47,085 nt of DNA from E44-bin89 sp034409565 (GTDB lineage Bacteria; Chloroflexota; Dehalococcoidia; Dehalococcoidales; RBG-16-60-22). The translations under genes and the position numbers were made by a program. Location: contig DAOUMS010000013.1 in the NCBI GenBank assembly GCA_034409565.1, forward strand, positions 1 through 47,085, read 5' to 3'. A model generated the notes under the pieces. It ran no database searches, was not told the DNA's origin, and worked only from the letters and a program-made list of their open reading frames with translations. Position 1 is the stretch's first letter; each line of letters starts with the position of its first letter. Below, in pieces: positions 7,662 to 15,273 of the stretch.

Positions 7662-8831
7662 ATGCAGTACCGGTACGAAAAAGAGGCCTATCAGTTTCTC
7701 GCCGTTTACCGCTTCCTGGCGTACGCGCTGGCGGTGCTCTTCTCCCAAGTAGCGCCCCTGATGAGTACCATGCCCCCCGTTCAGCTTTATATCATCCTGG
7801 GCACGCTGGGTATATATAGCATTCTCCGGGTTTTCTCCCCGCTCCGCTGGCAGGCGAGAGGCACCATGACCTATTTAATCCTGAGTGGTGATTTCATCCT
7901 CTGCATCCTGCTCGTGATATACACCAACGGCCTTAACAGCATCTTCCTGCTCTACTCTCTCACGCCCATCATGACCGCCGCCCTGCTCTTTGAAGAGAAG
8001 GTGGCTCTGGCTCTTGCCGCCACCGCCTCCCTGTCCCTTTCGCTCACGCACCTGTTCCTGAGCCAGTTCACGGCACGATTTACCTGGATTATGCAGGGCT
8101 ATAACCTGACCCTGCTCATCGTCTACACTCTCTTCTCCTTTGTCGTCGCCACCGTGCCCTACCGCATCAACCTGAACATACGGCGCCGCATTGAAAGGGA
8201 AGCCATCATCGAAGAACGCCGCCGTATTGCCCGTGAGATTCATGACGGTGTCGCCCAGTCATTGAGCTACCTCAATTTGAAGACCAAGTCAGTAAGTGAC
8301 CTGCTCACGTCAAAGGATACCGTACAGGCGCTCACCGAGCTTAATGAAATCCGGGAAGTGGTGCAGGATACCTATGAGGACATCCGGGAATCAATCGACC
8401 AGCTGAGCACTGAAATAAAGAGCGTTTCCGTCCTCGCCGCCATGAGCAACTACGTCCGGGAGTTCAGCAGCAACAACGGCATCCCGGTAAATTTCGAGGT
8501 CTCCAAGCCCTTTGCCCGGCTTTCTCCGGTGGCGGAACTGCAGCTGCTGCGCATCGCCCAGGAAGCATTGACCAACGTCCGGCGTCACGCCACGGCCAGC
8601 GGTGTTGAAGTAACGCTGAGAAACACTGCCGACTCGGTGGAAATGATAGTTAAAGATGATGGCCAGGGTTTTAAACTGGAAGAACTGGAGGAATATGCGC
8701 CCGGCTATCACGGTTTGACCATCATCAAGGAGCGGGCCGAGGGACTTGGCGGCAACGTGCTCATCACCACTGCCCCCGGCCAGGGTACAGAAGTAAAGGT
8801 TCATCTTCCGGTGGAGAAAGTGAGGATGTGA
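7662..8831 (+). CDS. NarX/DesK-type membrane sensor histidine kinase
   Basis: The 389-residue protein has about six hydrophobic segments in its first 170 residues with short loops and no large extracytoplasmic domain, so it may sense membrane state or a small molecule. A charged helix leads to the HisKA_3 phospho-acceptor box with H194 (EERRRIAREIHDGVAQSLSYL). The ATP-binding domain has the N box (IAQEALTNVRRHA), a DDGQGF G1 box and GLTIIKERAEGLGG. This is the architecture paired with NarL-type regulators. The partner gene begins one base after its stop, so the two are almost certainly co-expressed as a two-component system. The signal and target genes are not evident. The pilin pair downstream is a candidate target by position only. 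Confidence 0.9.
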   Translation: MQYRYEKEAYQFLAVYRFLAYALAVLFSQVAPLMSTMPPVQLYIILGTLGIYSILRVFSPLRWQARGTMTYLILSGDFILCILLVIYTNGLNSIFLLYSLTPIMTAALLFEEKVALALAATASLSLSLTHLFLSQFTARFTWIMQGYNLTLLIVYTLFSFVVATVPYRINLNIRRRIEREAIIEERRRIAREIHDGVAQSLSYLNLKTKSVSDLLTSKDTVQALTELNEIREVVQDTYEDIRESIDQLSTEIKSVSVLAAMSNYVREFSSNNGIPVNFEVSKPFARLSPVAELQLLRIAQEALTNVRRHATASGVEVTLRNTADSVEMIVKDDGQGFKLEELEEYAPGYHGLTIIKERAEGLGGNVLITTAPGQGTEVKVHLPVEKVRM

Positions 8832-8832
8832 A

Positions 8833-9504
8833 ATGGAACCGGTTAGAGTCCTGGTTGTGGATGACCACGCCCTCTTTCGCCGCGGCATTGTGACCGTACT
8901 AACAAATCAGGAGGGCATAAATGTGGTGGGGGAAGCGGTCAACGGTCTGGAAGCAATAGAAAAGGCGACAGAGCTGGCGCCTGATGTTATCGTGATGGAC
9001 CTGAACATGCCCCAATGCAACGGGCTGGAAGCTACACAGGCGCTCCAGGCCAAGATGCCCCAGGTGAATATCCTGGTCTTAACCGTTTCCGACAATGAAG
9101 CCGACCTTTTCGCGGCCATAAAGTTCGGGGCCACCGGCTACATCCTGAAGAATACAGAACCGGAGGAACTTGTCCAGGCTATTCACCACATTACTCAGGG
9201 TGGCGTTATTATCTCCCCCTCCATGGCCATAAAACTGCTTACCGAATTCAGGAATTCTGGCGCAGATGCCAGGGCTAAAAAGACCGCCGATGAGGAGGCC
9301 GATTTAAGTCCCCGTGAGGACGAGGTGCTGCGCTTGGTGGCCCAGGGCGCCACCAATAAGGAAATTGCCGACTCCCTTTTCATCTCGGAGAACACCGTCA
9401 AGACACACCTGCGCAACATAATGGACAAGCTCCACCTGGCAAACCGCAGTCAGGCAGCCGCCTACGCCGTGAAACGAGGCCTCGTCCCCTATAGCCAGAA
9501 GTGA
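8833..9504 (+). CDS. NarL-type response regulator, partner of the upstream kinase
   Basis: The 223-residue protein has a canonical receiver domain: D10-D11 metal pocket (LVVDDHALFRRG), phospho-acceptor D56, T84 and K106. Its C-terminal LuxR-type DNA-binding domain spans about 157-215 (LSPREDEVLRLVAQGATNKEIADSL...). It starts one base after the stop of the kinase gene, so the pair should be translationally linked. All residues needed for phosphorylation are in place, unlike the regulator at 6855. It lies 175 bases upstream of the first pilin gene and may control it, which is inference from location. Confidence 0.92.
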   Translation: MEPVRVLVVDDHALFRRGIVTVLTNQEGINVVGEAVNGLEAIEKATELAPDVIVMDLNMPQCNGLEATQALQAKMPQVNILVLTVSDNEADLFAAIKFGATGYILKNTEPEELVQAIHHITQGGVIISPSMAIKLLTEFRNSGADARAKKTADEEADLSPREDEVLRLVAQGATNKEIADSLFISENTVKTHLRNIMDKLHLANRSQAAAYAVKRGLVPYSQK

Positions 9505-9619
9505 GCCGGTACTAGGCAATAAGTCTTATGTCCACTCACCCGAAAGGATTAGCCTCGAACGACGGGAAAATCATTACTTCGCAGGATTGTATGCGCTTCC
9601 AAGATATTCTATGATTAGA

Positions 9620-9647
9620 TTGCATTTTGGTAGTCTTGCTTTAAAAT
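9620..9647 (+). promoter_or_regulatory. Possible promoter of the pilin pair
   Basis: TTGCAT at 9620-9625 and TAAAAT at 9642-9647 are separated by 16 bases. Transcription would begin near 9654, shortly before the GGAGG of the first pilin. Moderate match only. No sigma-54 -24/-12 element with correct spacing is present. Confidence 0.35.
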
Positions 9648-9679
9648 GTCTACGAATAACTGAAGAAGGAGGTGAAAAA

Positions 9680-10171
9680 ATGAGATTACCGAAGAGAGGC
9701 GAGAAGGGGTTCACGCTGATTGAGCTGCTCATCGTGGTGGCTATCCTCGGTGTGCTGGCGGCAGTGGTCATCCCCAATGTGGGGCGGTTCATCGGCCGTG
9801 GTGAAGATGAGGCAGCGGATACCGAGTTCACTAATATCCAGTCCGCGGTGGTGGCCATGATGACCGACAATGAGCTGGAGCAGCTGCCCAATCCGGTGGA
9901 CGGGACGGCCTACGCCGCTACCGGCAACATGAGCCTGTTCCCTGACCGCTCGATCTGCGCGACCGACAAGATTTCCGGACCCACGCAGGCAGGTGGAAGG
10001 GCTAACTACACCAATGGTAGTGACAAAGATTACTACATTCTCTACCAGCATGACATCTATGCCGACGCCGCTTCTAACGAAACGGTGAACTACGTCGCCA
10101 CGGAAATGACCAAGGGTACCTATACTGTCGACCAGTATGGCACGGTTTCCCAGGCAACCACCGGCTACTAA
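9680..10171 (+). CDS. pilA: Type IV major pilin, copy 1
   Basis: The 163-residue prepilin begins at the ATG at 9680, seven bases after AGGAGG. The short basic leader ends at G10, and the mature protein would start at F11 with the conserved glutamate at mature position 5 (GFTLIELLIVVAILGVLAAVVIP). After the hydrophobic helix (to about residue 33) comes a polar head of about 115 residues ending in a Thr/Ser/Gly-rich tail. There is one cysteine, at residue 93, so no disulfide-bonded D-loop. PilD would process it and PilB would assemble it. Its first 50 residues are identical to copy 2, and its head is related to a domain inside the PilO-like protein at 12482. Confidence 0.93.
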   Translation: MRLPKRGEKGFTLIELLIVVAILGVLAAVVIPNVGRFIGRGEDEAADTEFTNIQSAVVAMMTDNELEQLPNPVDGTAYAATGNMSLFPDRSICATDKISGPTQAGGRANYTNGSDKDYYILYQHDIYADAASNETVNYVATEMTKGTYTVDQYGTVSQATTGY

Positions 10172-10237
10172 TCTAACCGTCTAAGCTGGAGGATTAAACA
10201 AGGAAAACCTGAAAGCAGGTGAGGAGGAGGTGAAAAA

Positions 10238-10729
10238 ATGAGATTACCGAAGAGAGGCGAGAAGGGGTTCACGCTGATTGAGCTGCTCATCGTGGTGGCT
10301 ATCCTCGGCGTGCTGGCGGCAGTGGTCATCCCCAATGTGGGGCGGTTCATCGGCCGTGGTGAAGACGAGGCAGCGGATACCGAGTTCAGCAATGTCCAGT
10401 CCGCAGTAGTGGCCATGATGGTGGATAACCAGCTCGTGGACCTGCCTAACCCGGTGGACGGGACAACCTACGCCGCTACCAGCAACATGAGCCTGTTCCC
10501 TGACCGCTCGGTCTGCGGAACCGACAAGCTAACCGGACCCACACAAGCGGGCGGGACGGCATCCTACACCAACGGTAGTGATAAAGACTACTACATCCTC
10601 TACCAGCACGACATCTATGCCGATGCCGCCTCTAACGAAACAGTGAACTACGTTGCTACGGAAACGACCAAGGGTACCTACACCGTTGACACCTCAGGTA
10701 CGGTCACCCAGGCAAGCACCGGGTACTAA
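10238..10729 (+). CDS. pilA: Type IV major pilin, copy 2
   Basis: The 163-residue prepilin has the same leader, G10/F11 cleavage site and E15 (mature position 5) as copy 1. It begins seven bases after AGGAGG. About 88% of residues match copy 1 by hand count. The changes cluster at residues 51-68, 77-109 and 143-160, which would lie on the surface-exposed head. Charged residues E65, E67 and R107 of copy 1 are replaced by Q, V and T, so the two filament surfaces would differ in charge. The 66-base gap to copy 1 suggests one transcript. A strong hairpin terminator follows. Either could be the major subunit, or the two could form mixed or alternative fibres. Confidence 0.93.
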   Translation: MRLPKRGEKGFTLIELLIVVAILGVLAAVVIPNVGRFIGRGEDEAADTEFSNVQSAVVAMMVDNQLVDLPNPVDGTTYAATSNMSLFPDRSVCGTDKLTGPTQAGGTASYTNGSDKDYYILYQHDIYADAASNETVNYVATETTKGTYTVDTSGTVTQASTGY

Positions 10730-10810
10730 TAATTGCTGACATGTGATGGCGGTGGATGCGGGGCGGTGGCAAATGAGTCAGGAGAGGTAGTTGAGGGGGT
10801 GAGGTCAGAA

Positions 10811-10843
10811 GGAGAAGCCCTAGTAAGGGGCTTCTCCTTTTTT
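10811..10843 (+). terminator. Rho-independent terminator of the pilin transcript
   Basis: A perfect 10-bp stem (GGAGAAGCCC at 10811-10820 with GGGCTTCTCC at 10828-10837), a 7-base loop and six T residues follow the second pilin gene. It also separates the rightward pilins from the leftward pilus operon. Confidence 0.9.
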
Positions 10844-10906
10844 CAGGCATATCAAAAAGCTGGGGATAGTTAATATATAATCTCAGCCTTACGCTATCAA
10901 TCCCCT

Positions 10907-12445
10907 CTACTCGCCGCTTTTGGTTTGAAGCTTGATGGCACCACTGGAGGTATACGGGTAGCCTTCTGGAGGAGGAATAGGCGTGGTAAAACGGCCGCTC
11001 TCCTCGAGCGCCGTCAGGTAGGCCCGGAAGGACATGTAATCCTCAGCCGCACAGGAAATACCTATTTCGCTCCGCCCATGTGTAATGGAGGACACCGTAA
11101 CGCCCAGCTTCTCCGCTTCTTCCACAATTACCCTGATATCCTCATTGATACTTCCCTTCCGGGTAACAATGGAACTATACTCACTGATGGCCCGCTGTAA
11201 CGGCTCCCGTTTTTCTATCTCCGTCTTTTTCAATAGTAGCTGGTTATCGAGCATTTCGGCTTTCCGCTCTAAAACAATCGTCTTACCCCTGGCCTCAGCC
11301 GTGACATCGGATAACGGGAAGATAAGGGCAATAGCGGCGATGAGAATGATGACGGAATATATTTGCTTGGCGGTGGGGCGCCAAGGCTGGTAGGCCCGGG
11401 GAAGAAGATTCACCGCGAGCGGATATAACCCGCCCTTACCTGCATTATTGCGCAAGGCCATCTCCTGGCGCATGGCAAGGCCGAAATTCACTGCGTACTG
11501 GGATACCGGAAGCAAAACAGGGCACTCCAGCGGCGGTGTCAGTGGTTCAATATTATATCCCAGCCTAGCCCGCAGTTTTTCCATCAGTTCCGGTTCAGCA
11601 GACATTTGCCCGGTGATGTAAAGCGGGCTGGCCATATCGAACGGCTCACTAACATGGTGACCGTTGTAAAAATCAACCGTCATCTCAAGGTTTGTCGCCA
11701 GATATTCTGCCGCATCTTCAGTGTTCCCGCTATCCTGCCGCCAGGCCAGTGAATGCATTATCTCCGGAACACCTTTGACCACCATAATAACGTCAAAATT
11801 GGCGGGCTCAATATTAAGAATCAGGGCCTGCTCTTTATTTACGGCTCTTGCCAGCGCCATCGCTCTTAGCTCGATAATCTCGGGGTTAACACCCACCATT
11901 TTCAGGGCCCTTATTTGACCATCGATGACGTCTCTGGGCACACCAACGGTAAATACCTGCTGCTCTCCTTCACTGGGACTCACCGTCTGCCAGAAAAAAT
12001 AGAGGTTCTCCGTGGGCACAGGCATTACATGTTGGGCAATATCGTTGACTGACTCCTCGAGTGTGGGGCCCGGTGGTAAGCTGGACATGGGTATGAAACG
12101 GCTTACCGTGTACATGCCGCTGATGCTGGCGATTACCTTTTTCGCTCTGATGCCGCTAGAGTGCATTAATTGCCTGAGCTGGGCACTCAGGGTGGCCTCG
12201 TTAGCATGAGTGGCAGGCTTCATCTCTTCCGCTTCAAACGAGGCATCGGCCCATCTTCTCACAGTCCCACCCCGCGTCTCCATAAGCCTGATGCCAGTCT
12301 GGCTGATATCAATGGTAACCACGCTGCCCGATACCAGCCGCGCCAGCATTCTCCCCAATGCGGACGAGAGCTTACTGAACGCGGTGCCCAGGTCAAGCGA
12401 CATTACGTTTTGAGATTTAACTTTTTCTTTTTCCTGTTCCGCCAA
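10907..12445 (-). CDS. Fused PilM-PilN type IV pilus assembly protein
   Basis: The 512-residue protein joins two parts normally made separately. Residues about 38-335 are an actin-like ATPase fold of PilM type (VVTIDISQTGIRLMETRGG is phosphate loop 1). Residues 346-350 (NLLPR) are the PilN signature normally found at the cytoplasmic PilN N-terminus, where PilM binds. A membrane helix (about 362-380), a coiled coil and a ferredoxin-like periplasmic domain (about 430-500) complete a PilN. The fusion would fix the PilM:PilN ratio at the inner-membrane platform. It begins at TTG, with GAGAGGCGG upstream. The ATG at codon 15 is an alternative start. It is the last gene of the leftward operon, 36 bases after the PilO-like gene. 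Confidence 0.85.
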   Translation of the reverse strand: MAEQEKEKVKSQNVMSLDLGTAFSKLSSALGRMLARLVSGSVVTIDISQTGIRLMETRGGTVRRWADASFEAEEMKPATHANEATLSAQLRQLMHSSGIRAKKVIASISGMYTVSRFIPMSSLPPGPTLEESVNDIAQHVMPVPTENLYFFWQTVSPSEGEQQVFTVGVPRDVIDGQIRALKMVGVNPEIIELRAMALARAVNKEQALILNIEPANFDVIMVVKGVPEIMHSLAWRQDSGNTEDAAEYLATNLEMTVDFYNGHHVSEPFDMASPLYITGQMSAEPELMEKLRARLGYNIEPLTPPLECPVLLPVSQYAVNFGLAMRQEMALRNNAGKGGLYPLAVNLLPRAYQPWRPTAKQIYSVIILIAAIALIFPLSDVTAEARGKTIVLERKAEMLDNQLLLKKTEIEKREPLQRAISEYSSIVTRKGSINEDIRVIVEEAEKLGVTVSSITHGRSEIGISCAAEDYMSFRAYLTALEESGRFTTPIPPPEGYPYTSSGAIKLQTKSGE

Positions 12446-12481
12446 AATTAACCGCCTCTCAATGCATCGTTGCCAGTCTAT

Positions 12482-13432
12482 CTACCCTTTGGGAAGTTTG
12501 GTATACAGTTCAACCGATAACCTGGCCACAGCATCATAGACAACCTCTTCACTGCCAATGTACTCGGTTGCCGTTCCCACCCCAGGTTCATCAAATTGCC
12601 GCACCGTACCATCCGCCTCACAGGTGTAATAATATTCCGTCATGGGCTCCTCAACGTAATTAACTGTCTGAAATTCAGATGTATTATCAGATATGATTTT
12701 ATCGTGCTCATAGAGAATATAGCCAGCTGAAGGTGTCCCCGTCCCGGTATACCCTTTCCCCTGGGCGGTGGTGAGCATATCAGGAAAGAAGGTCAAATCA
12801 TTTACCGCAACTCCGCCCTCAAAATTTATCGGGTTGGGAATTTCCTCAAGGTTATTGTCTGTCATCATGTCAGCCACCGCCTGTATTACCGCGCGAAATT
12901 CGGCTCTCCGCACCACCTCTGTTTCTTCAAGGCTCGCTGGCACCCAGTTAAGTTCCACACTTTTGAGAATCATTGTTTCCAGCGTAATGCCGGCGTCAAG
13001 GTCGGATATAAAGTTCATCATGGTCTCAAAGTCAGCCTGCGCCTTGATGTTACTTATAGCTAATATAGAATACGTGCCGGCGGCCATTTTCTTGGTCGTG
13101 GGGCGACCGGGTGGACTGATGTATAACTTGCCGCTCGCCGGATTGACATCAATGCCGTTTTCTCTGGCGATATCAACGATTATCTGCAGTGCTTCAGAAG
13201 TTTCCACCGGCGCCAGATCTTCGTTCACCGCGTCATATTCGGCCTGCAACTGCTCCATGCTCGGTAAAGGCTTGTTTACCACCGCCATAGTCTTTTTATT
13301 CTGGTCTTCAAGGTCCTTCTGCCTTGGTCCCTGCTGCATGTAAACAATACCGAGCCCGATATAGATAATGACGCAGACACCAAGCACGACCATAAAACCG
13401 ATGCGACGTATTCTGGCCAGTAATTCCTGCAT
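12482..13432 (-). CDS. PilO-like protein with an inserted pilin head domain
   Basis: The 316-residue protein starts like PilO: a short cytoplasmic tip, a membrane helix (about 12-31), a coiled coil (about 36-75) and the first half of a ferredoxin-like periplasmic domain (about 78-165). Residues about 178-280 then align with the globular head of the neighbouring pilins. EF......AV..MMTDN.LE..PNP shows 14 identities in a gapless 24-residue block, and YILYxHD...TVNYV occurs in the same order. The chain ends with ARLSVELYTKLP, which looks like the last strand of the interrupted PilO domain. The gene is continuous, with no frameshift. It lies between orf131 and the pilM-pilN fusion. The PilO assignment rests on layout and position. 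The pilin resemblance is plain in the sequence. Confidence 0.8.
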   Translation of the reverse strand: MQELLARIRRIGFMVVLGVCVIIYIGLGIVYMQQGPRQKDLEDQNKKTMAVVNKPLPSMEQLQAEYDAVNEDLAPVETSEALQIIVDIARENGIDVNPASGKLYISPPGRPTTKKMAAGTYSILAISNIKAQADFETMMNFISDLDAGITLETMILKSVELNWVPASLEETEVVRRAEFRAVIQAVADMMTDNNLEEIPNPINFEGGVAVNDLTFFPDMLTTAQGKGYTGTGTPSAGYILYEHDKIISDNTSEFQTVNYVEEPMTEYYYTCEADGTVRQFDEPGVGTATEYIGSEEVVYDAVARLSVELYTKLPKG

Positions 13433-13513
13433 TTACTCTGCTCCCAGTTCTGCCACGCCCCCATTAAATGTCAGGCAAGAAAGTCCGGACGAAATACAAT
13501 GCCTGATTCTTTT

Positions 13514-13909
13514 TTACTTCCACCTTTCGCGCAACGCCCGCTGTACCGTTTCCTCAATCGTTTCTTCTATGGTTTTGCCTGCTTTCTTCTCTCCCTTTTC
13601 TTTACCTTCGGCCTCTTTTATTTCCTGCCCCAACCGGTCAAGTTCCTCCTCATAAAAGCTGCGATATAGCTGCTGGCCACGTCTCCAGCCAACTATCCAG
13701 ACCATTATCAAGCCAAAGATGGCCACCGGTGATACAATCCCAATGCCAATATCCTGAAATAGCAGGATAATAACAATAATCAGCACCACAAAGAGAAATA
13801 CCGCCACGTCAAGGTCCCATCTGGCAATTCTGGCTCTCTCCTTTGCCCTCCGAATAGCTTCCTGCTTTATATCTTCTCTTACCGGCCCAAGCGTTGCCTC
13901 CTGGCTCAA
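13514..13909 (-). CDS. Hypothetical two-helix membrane protein of the pilus operon
   Basis: The 131-residue protein starts at a TTG six bases after AAGGAGG. A basic amphipathic N-terminus (DIKQEAIRRAKERARIARW) leads to two closely spaced membrane helices (about 34-52 and 57-75). A long Lys/Glu-rich cytoplasmic tail follows (EEELDRLGQEIKEAEGKEKGEKK...). The layout resembles small 2TM membrane proteins of unknown function that are common in many bacteria. It sits between pilC and the PilO-like gene in the same operon, so a role near the inner-membrane platform is possible. No catalytic motif is visible. Confidence 0.6.
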   Translation of the reverse strand: MSQEATLGPVREDIKQEAIRRAKERARIARWDLDVAVFLFVVLIIVIILLFQDIGIGIVSPVAIFGLIMVWIVGWRRGQQLYRSFYEEELDRLGQEIKEAEGKEKGEKKAGKTIEETIEETVQRALRERWK

Positions 13910-14013
13910 TGTGCTCCTCCTTACACCCGGTTAATGTGAAACAACGGCTTTTTTAAGCTACACTTAGCCTGTAATACTGTCACCAGTGTAATGGGTGAAT
14001 TGCCTTCTGTCAA

Positions 14014-15264
14014 TTAGCCGAAGGCGCCGGTGAGTGTGTACATCGGCATAATAACGGAGAGGGCGATGAAGCCTACCAGCAGGGCGATGCCGATGGTACT
14101 GATGGGGCCAACCATGCCCACCATAGCAGTCGTCTTTTCTTCCGCCGACGTTTCGAAGAAATCAGCCACCACCCCCATGGTGAAATCGAGGGTGTTACTT
14201 TCTTCTCCCACGGCAACCATCTGCACCAGCAGCGGCGGAAACAGGCTGATGCGGGTCATCGGTGCGGATAACCCCTCGCCGAGAAGCAATCGCTCGTTGA
14301 CCTTATTTAAAGCGTCACGGAAGACCATATTGGTGGTCGCCTGTGGCAGCAACTCCATCGTCTCCTGCAGTTTGAGCCCGGCACTGACCATCACGGAGAG
14401 CGTTCTGGCAAAGCGCCCCAGTTCTGACATAAGCGCCGGCGGGCCGATAATCGGCAGGCTGATACGCAGACGGTCGAATATCCGTTTCCCGGACGGCCTT
14501 TTCAACATCCAGAGTATCACGGCAAAGAAGACCGAGGCAGCGATGATAAGATAAAGAGGATAATTTTGCACGAAATTAGTCAGCGCGATGAGCATTCTGG
14601 TGGGCAAAGGCAGCTCTACATTCATCGCGGTAAACATGCCGAGCATCTTGGGCATCACCACGGTAATCATCATGATAACCACGATGACACCAACGCCCAT
14701 GACCATGGCCGGATAGGTCAGCGCCTTTTTCACCCTCTGGGTCATGCCCACCTGCCGCTCCATGTAATCAGCCATCTGGTGGAGTACCGTGTCCAGATTA
14801 CCCGTCTCCTCGCCAACGGCAATGGTGCGGCAGTAAATCTCGCTGAAAGCTTTGGGTTGCTTTTTTACCGCCTGCGAGAACGAACCACCGGAACGAATAT
14901 CATTCACCACGCTGGATAAAATGCTTCTAAAAGCTCGGCTGCTGGCCACCTGCTCCTGCAGGATTTCCAGTGATGGCAGCAATGAAATACCTGAGCGCAG
15001 CAATGTGGCCATCTGACGTGAGAAAACAATAACATCACGGGACTTTACCTGGAAGATGCTGGGCAGTGCCTCTTCCAGGCTGAACATAGATGGGGCGACC
15101 TCAACATGCTCCGGAATGTACCCTTTGGCGATGATAAGCCGTTCGGCGGCAATCTCGCTGGGCGCCTTGATATTGCCCTTCACCATGTTACCCTGCCTGG
15201 TAGAAGCTATGTAGCGGAAGGTAACATCTTTCTGTTTTCTGGGCGCCTCAATCGTCCCCGCCAT
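14014..15264 (-). CDS. pilC: Type IV pilus inner-membrane platform protein PilC (GspF family)
   Basis: The 416-residue protein has the family layout. A short N-terminal domain (FRYIASTRQGNMVKGNIKAPSEIAAERLIIAKGY) is followed by two tandem GspF domains. The first holds VFSRQMATLLRSGISLLPSLEIL near residue 80. The second holds LGRFARTLSVMVSAGLKLQETMELL near residue 285. Each ends in membrane helices. PilC sits in the membrane and is turned by PilB to add pilins to the filament. It starts at an ATG with GGGGGAA upstream, nine bases after pilB, so the two are translationally coupled. Full length for the family. Confidence 0.93.
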   Translation of the reverse strand: MAGTIEAPRKQKDVTFRYIASTRQGNMVKGNIKAPSEIAAERLIIAKGYIPEHVEVAPSMFSLEEALPSIFQVKSRDVIVFSRQMATLLRSGISLLPSLEILQEQVASSRAFRSILSSVVNDIRSGGSFSQAVKKQPKAFSEIYCRTIAVGEETGNLDTVLHQMADYMERQVGMTQRVKKALTYPAMVMGVGVIVVIMMITVVMPKMLGMFTAMNVELPLPTRMLIALTNFVQNYPLYLIIAASVFFAVILWMLKRPSGKRIFDRLRISLPIIGPPALMSELGRFARTLSVMVSAGLKLQETMELLPQATTNMVFRDALNKVNERLLLGEGLSAPMTRISLFPPLLVQMVAVGEESNTLDFTMGVVADFFETSAEEKTTAMVGMVGPISTIGIALLVGFIALSVIMPMYTLTGAFG

Positions 15265-15273
15265 CGTTCCCCC

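Larger units (their letters stand above)
9667..10729 (+). repeat. Tandem duplication of the pilin gene (unit 558 bases)
   Basis: The two pilin genes and their ribosome sites repeat with a 558-base offset (AGGAGG at 9667 and 10225). The encoded proteins are both 163 residues long with 19 differences by hand count. All of these lie after residue 50, and the DNA over the first 50 codons is nearly identical. This pattern fits a recent duplication or ongoing gene conversion of the 5' part. Confidence 0.85.

Noticed and set aside
9625..9645. Sigma-54 promoter before the pilin genes
   Set aside because: GG and GC dinucleotides are nine bases apart, not the twelve needed for a -24/-12 element.
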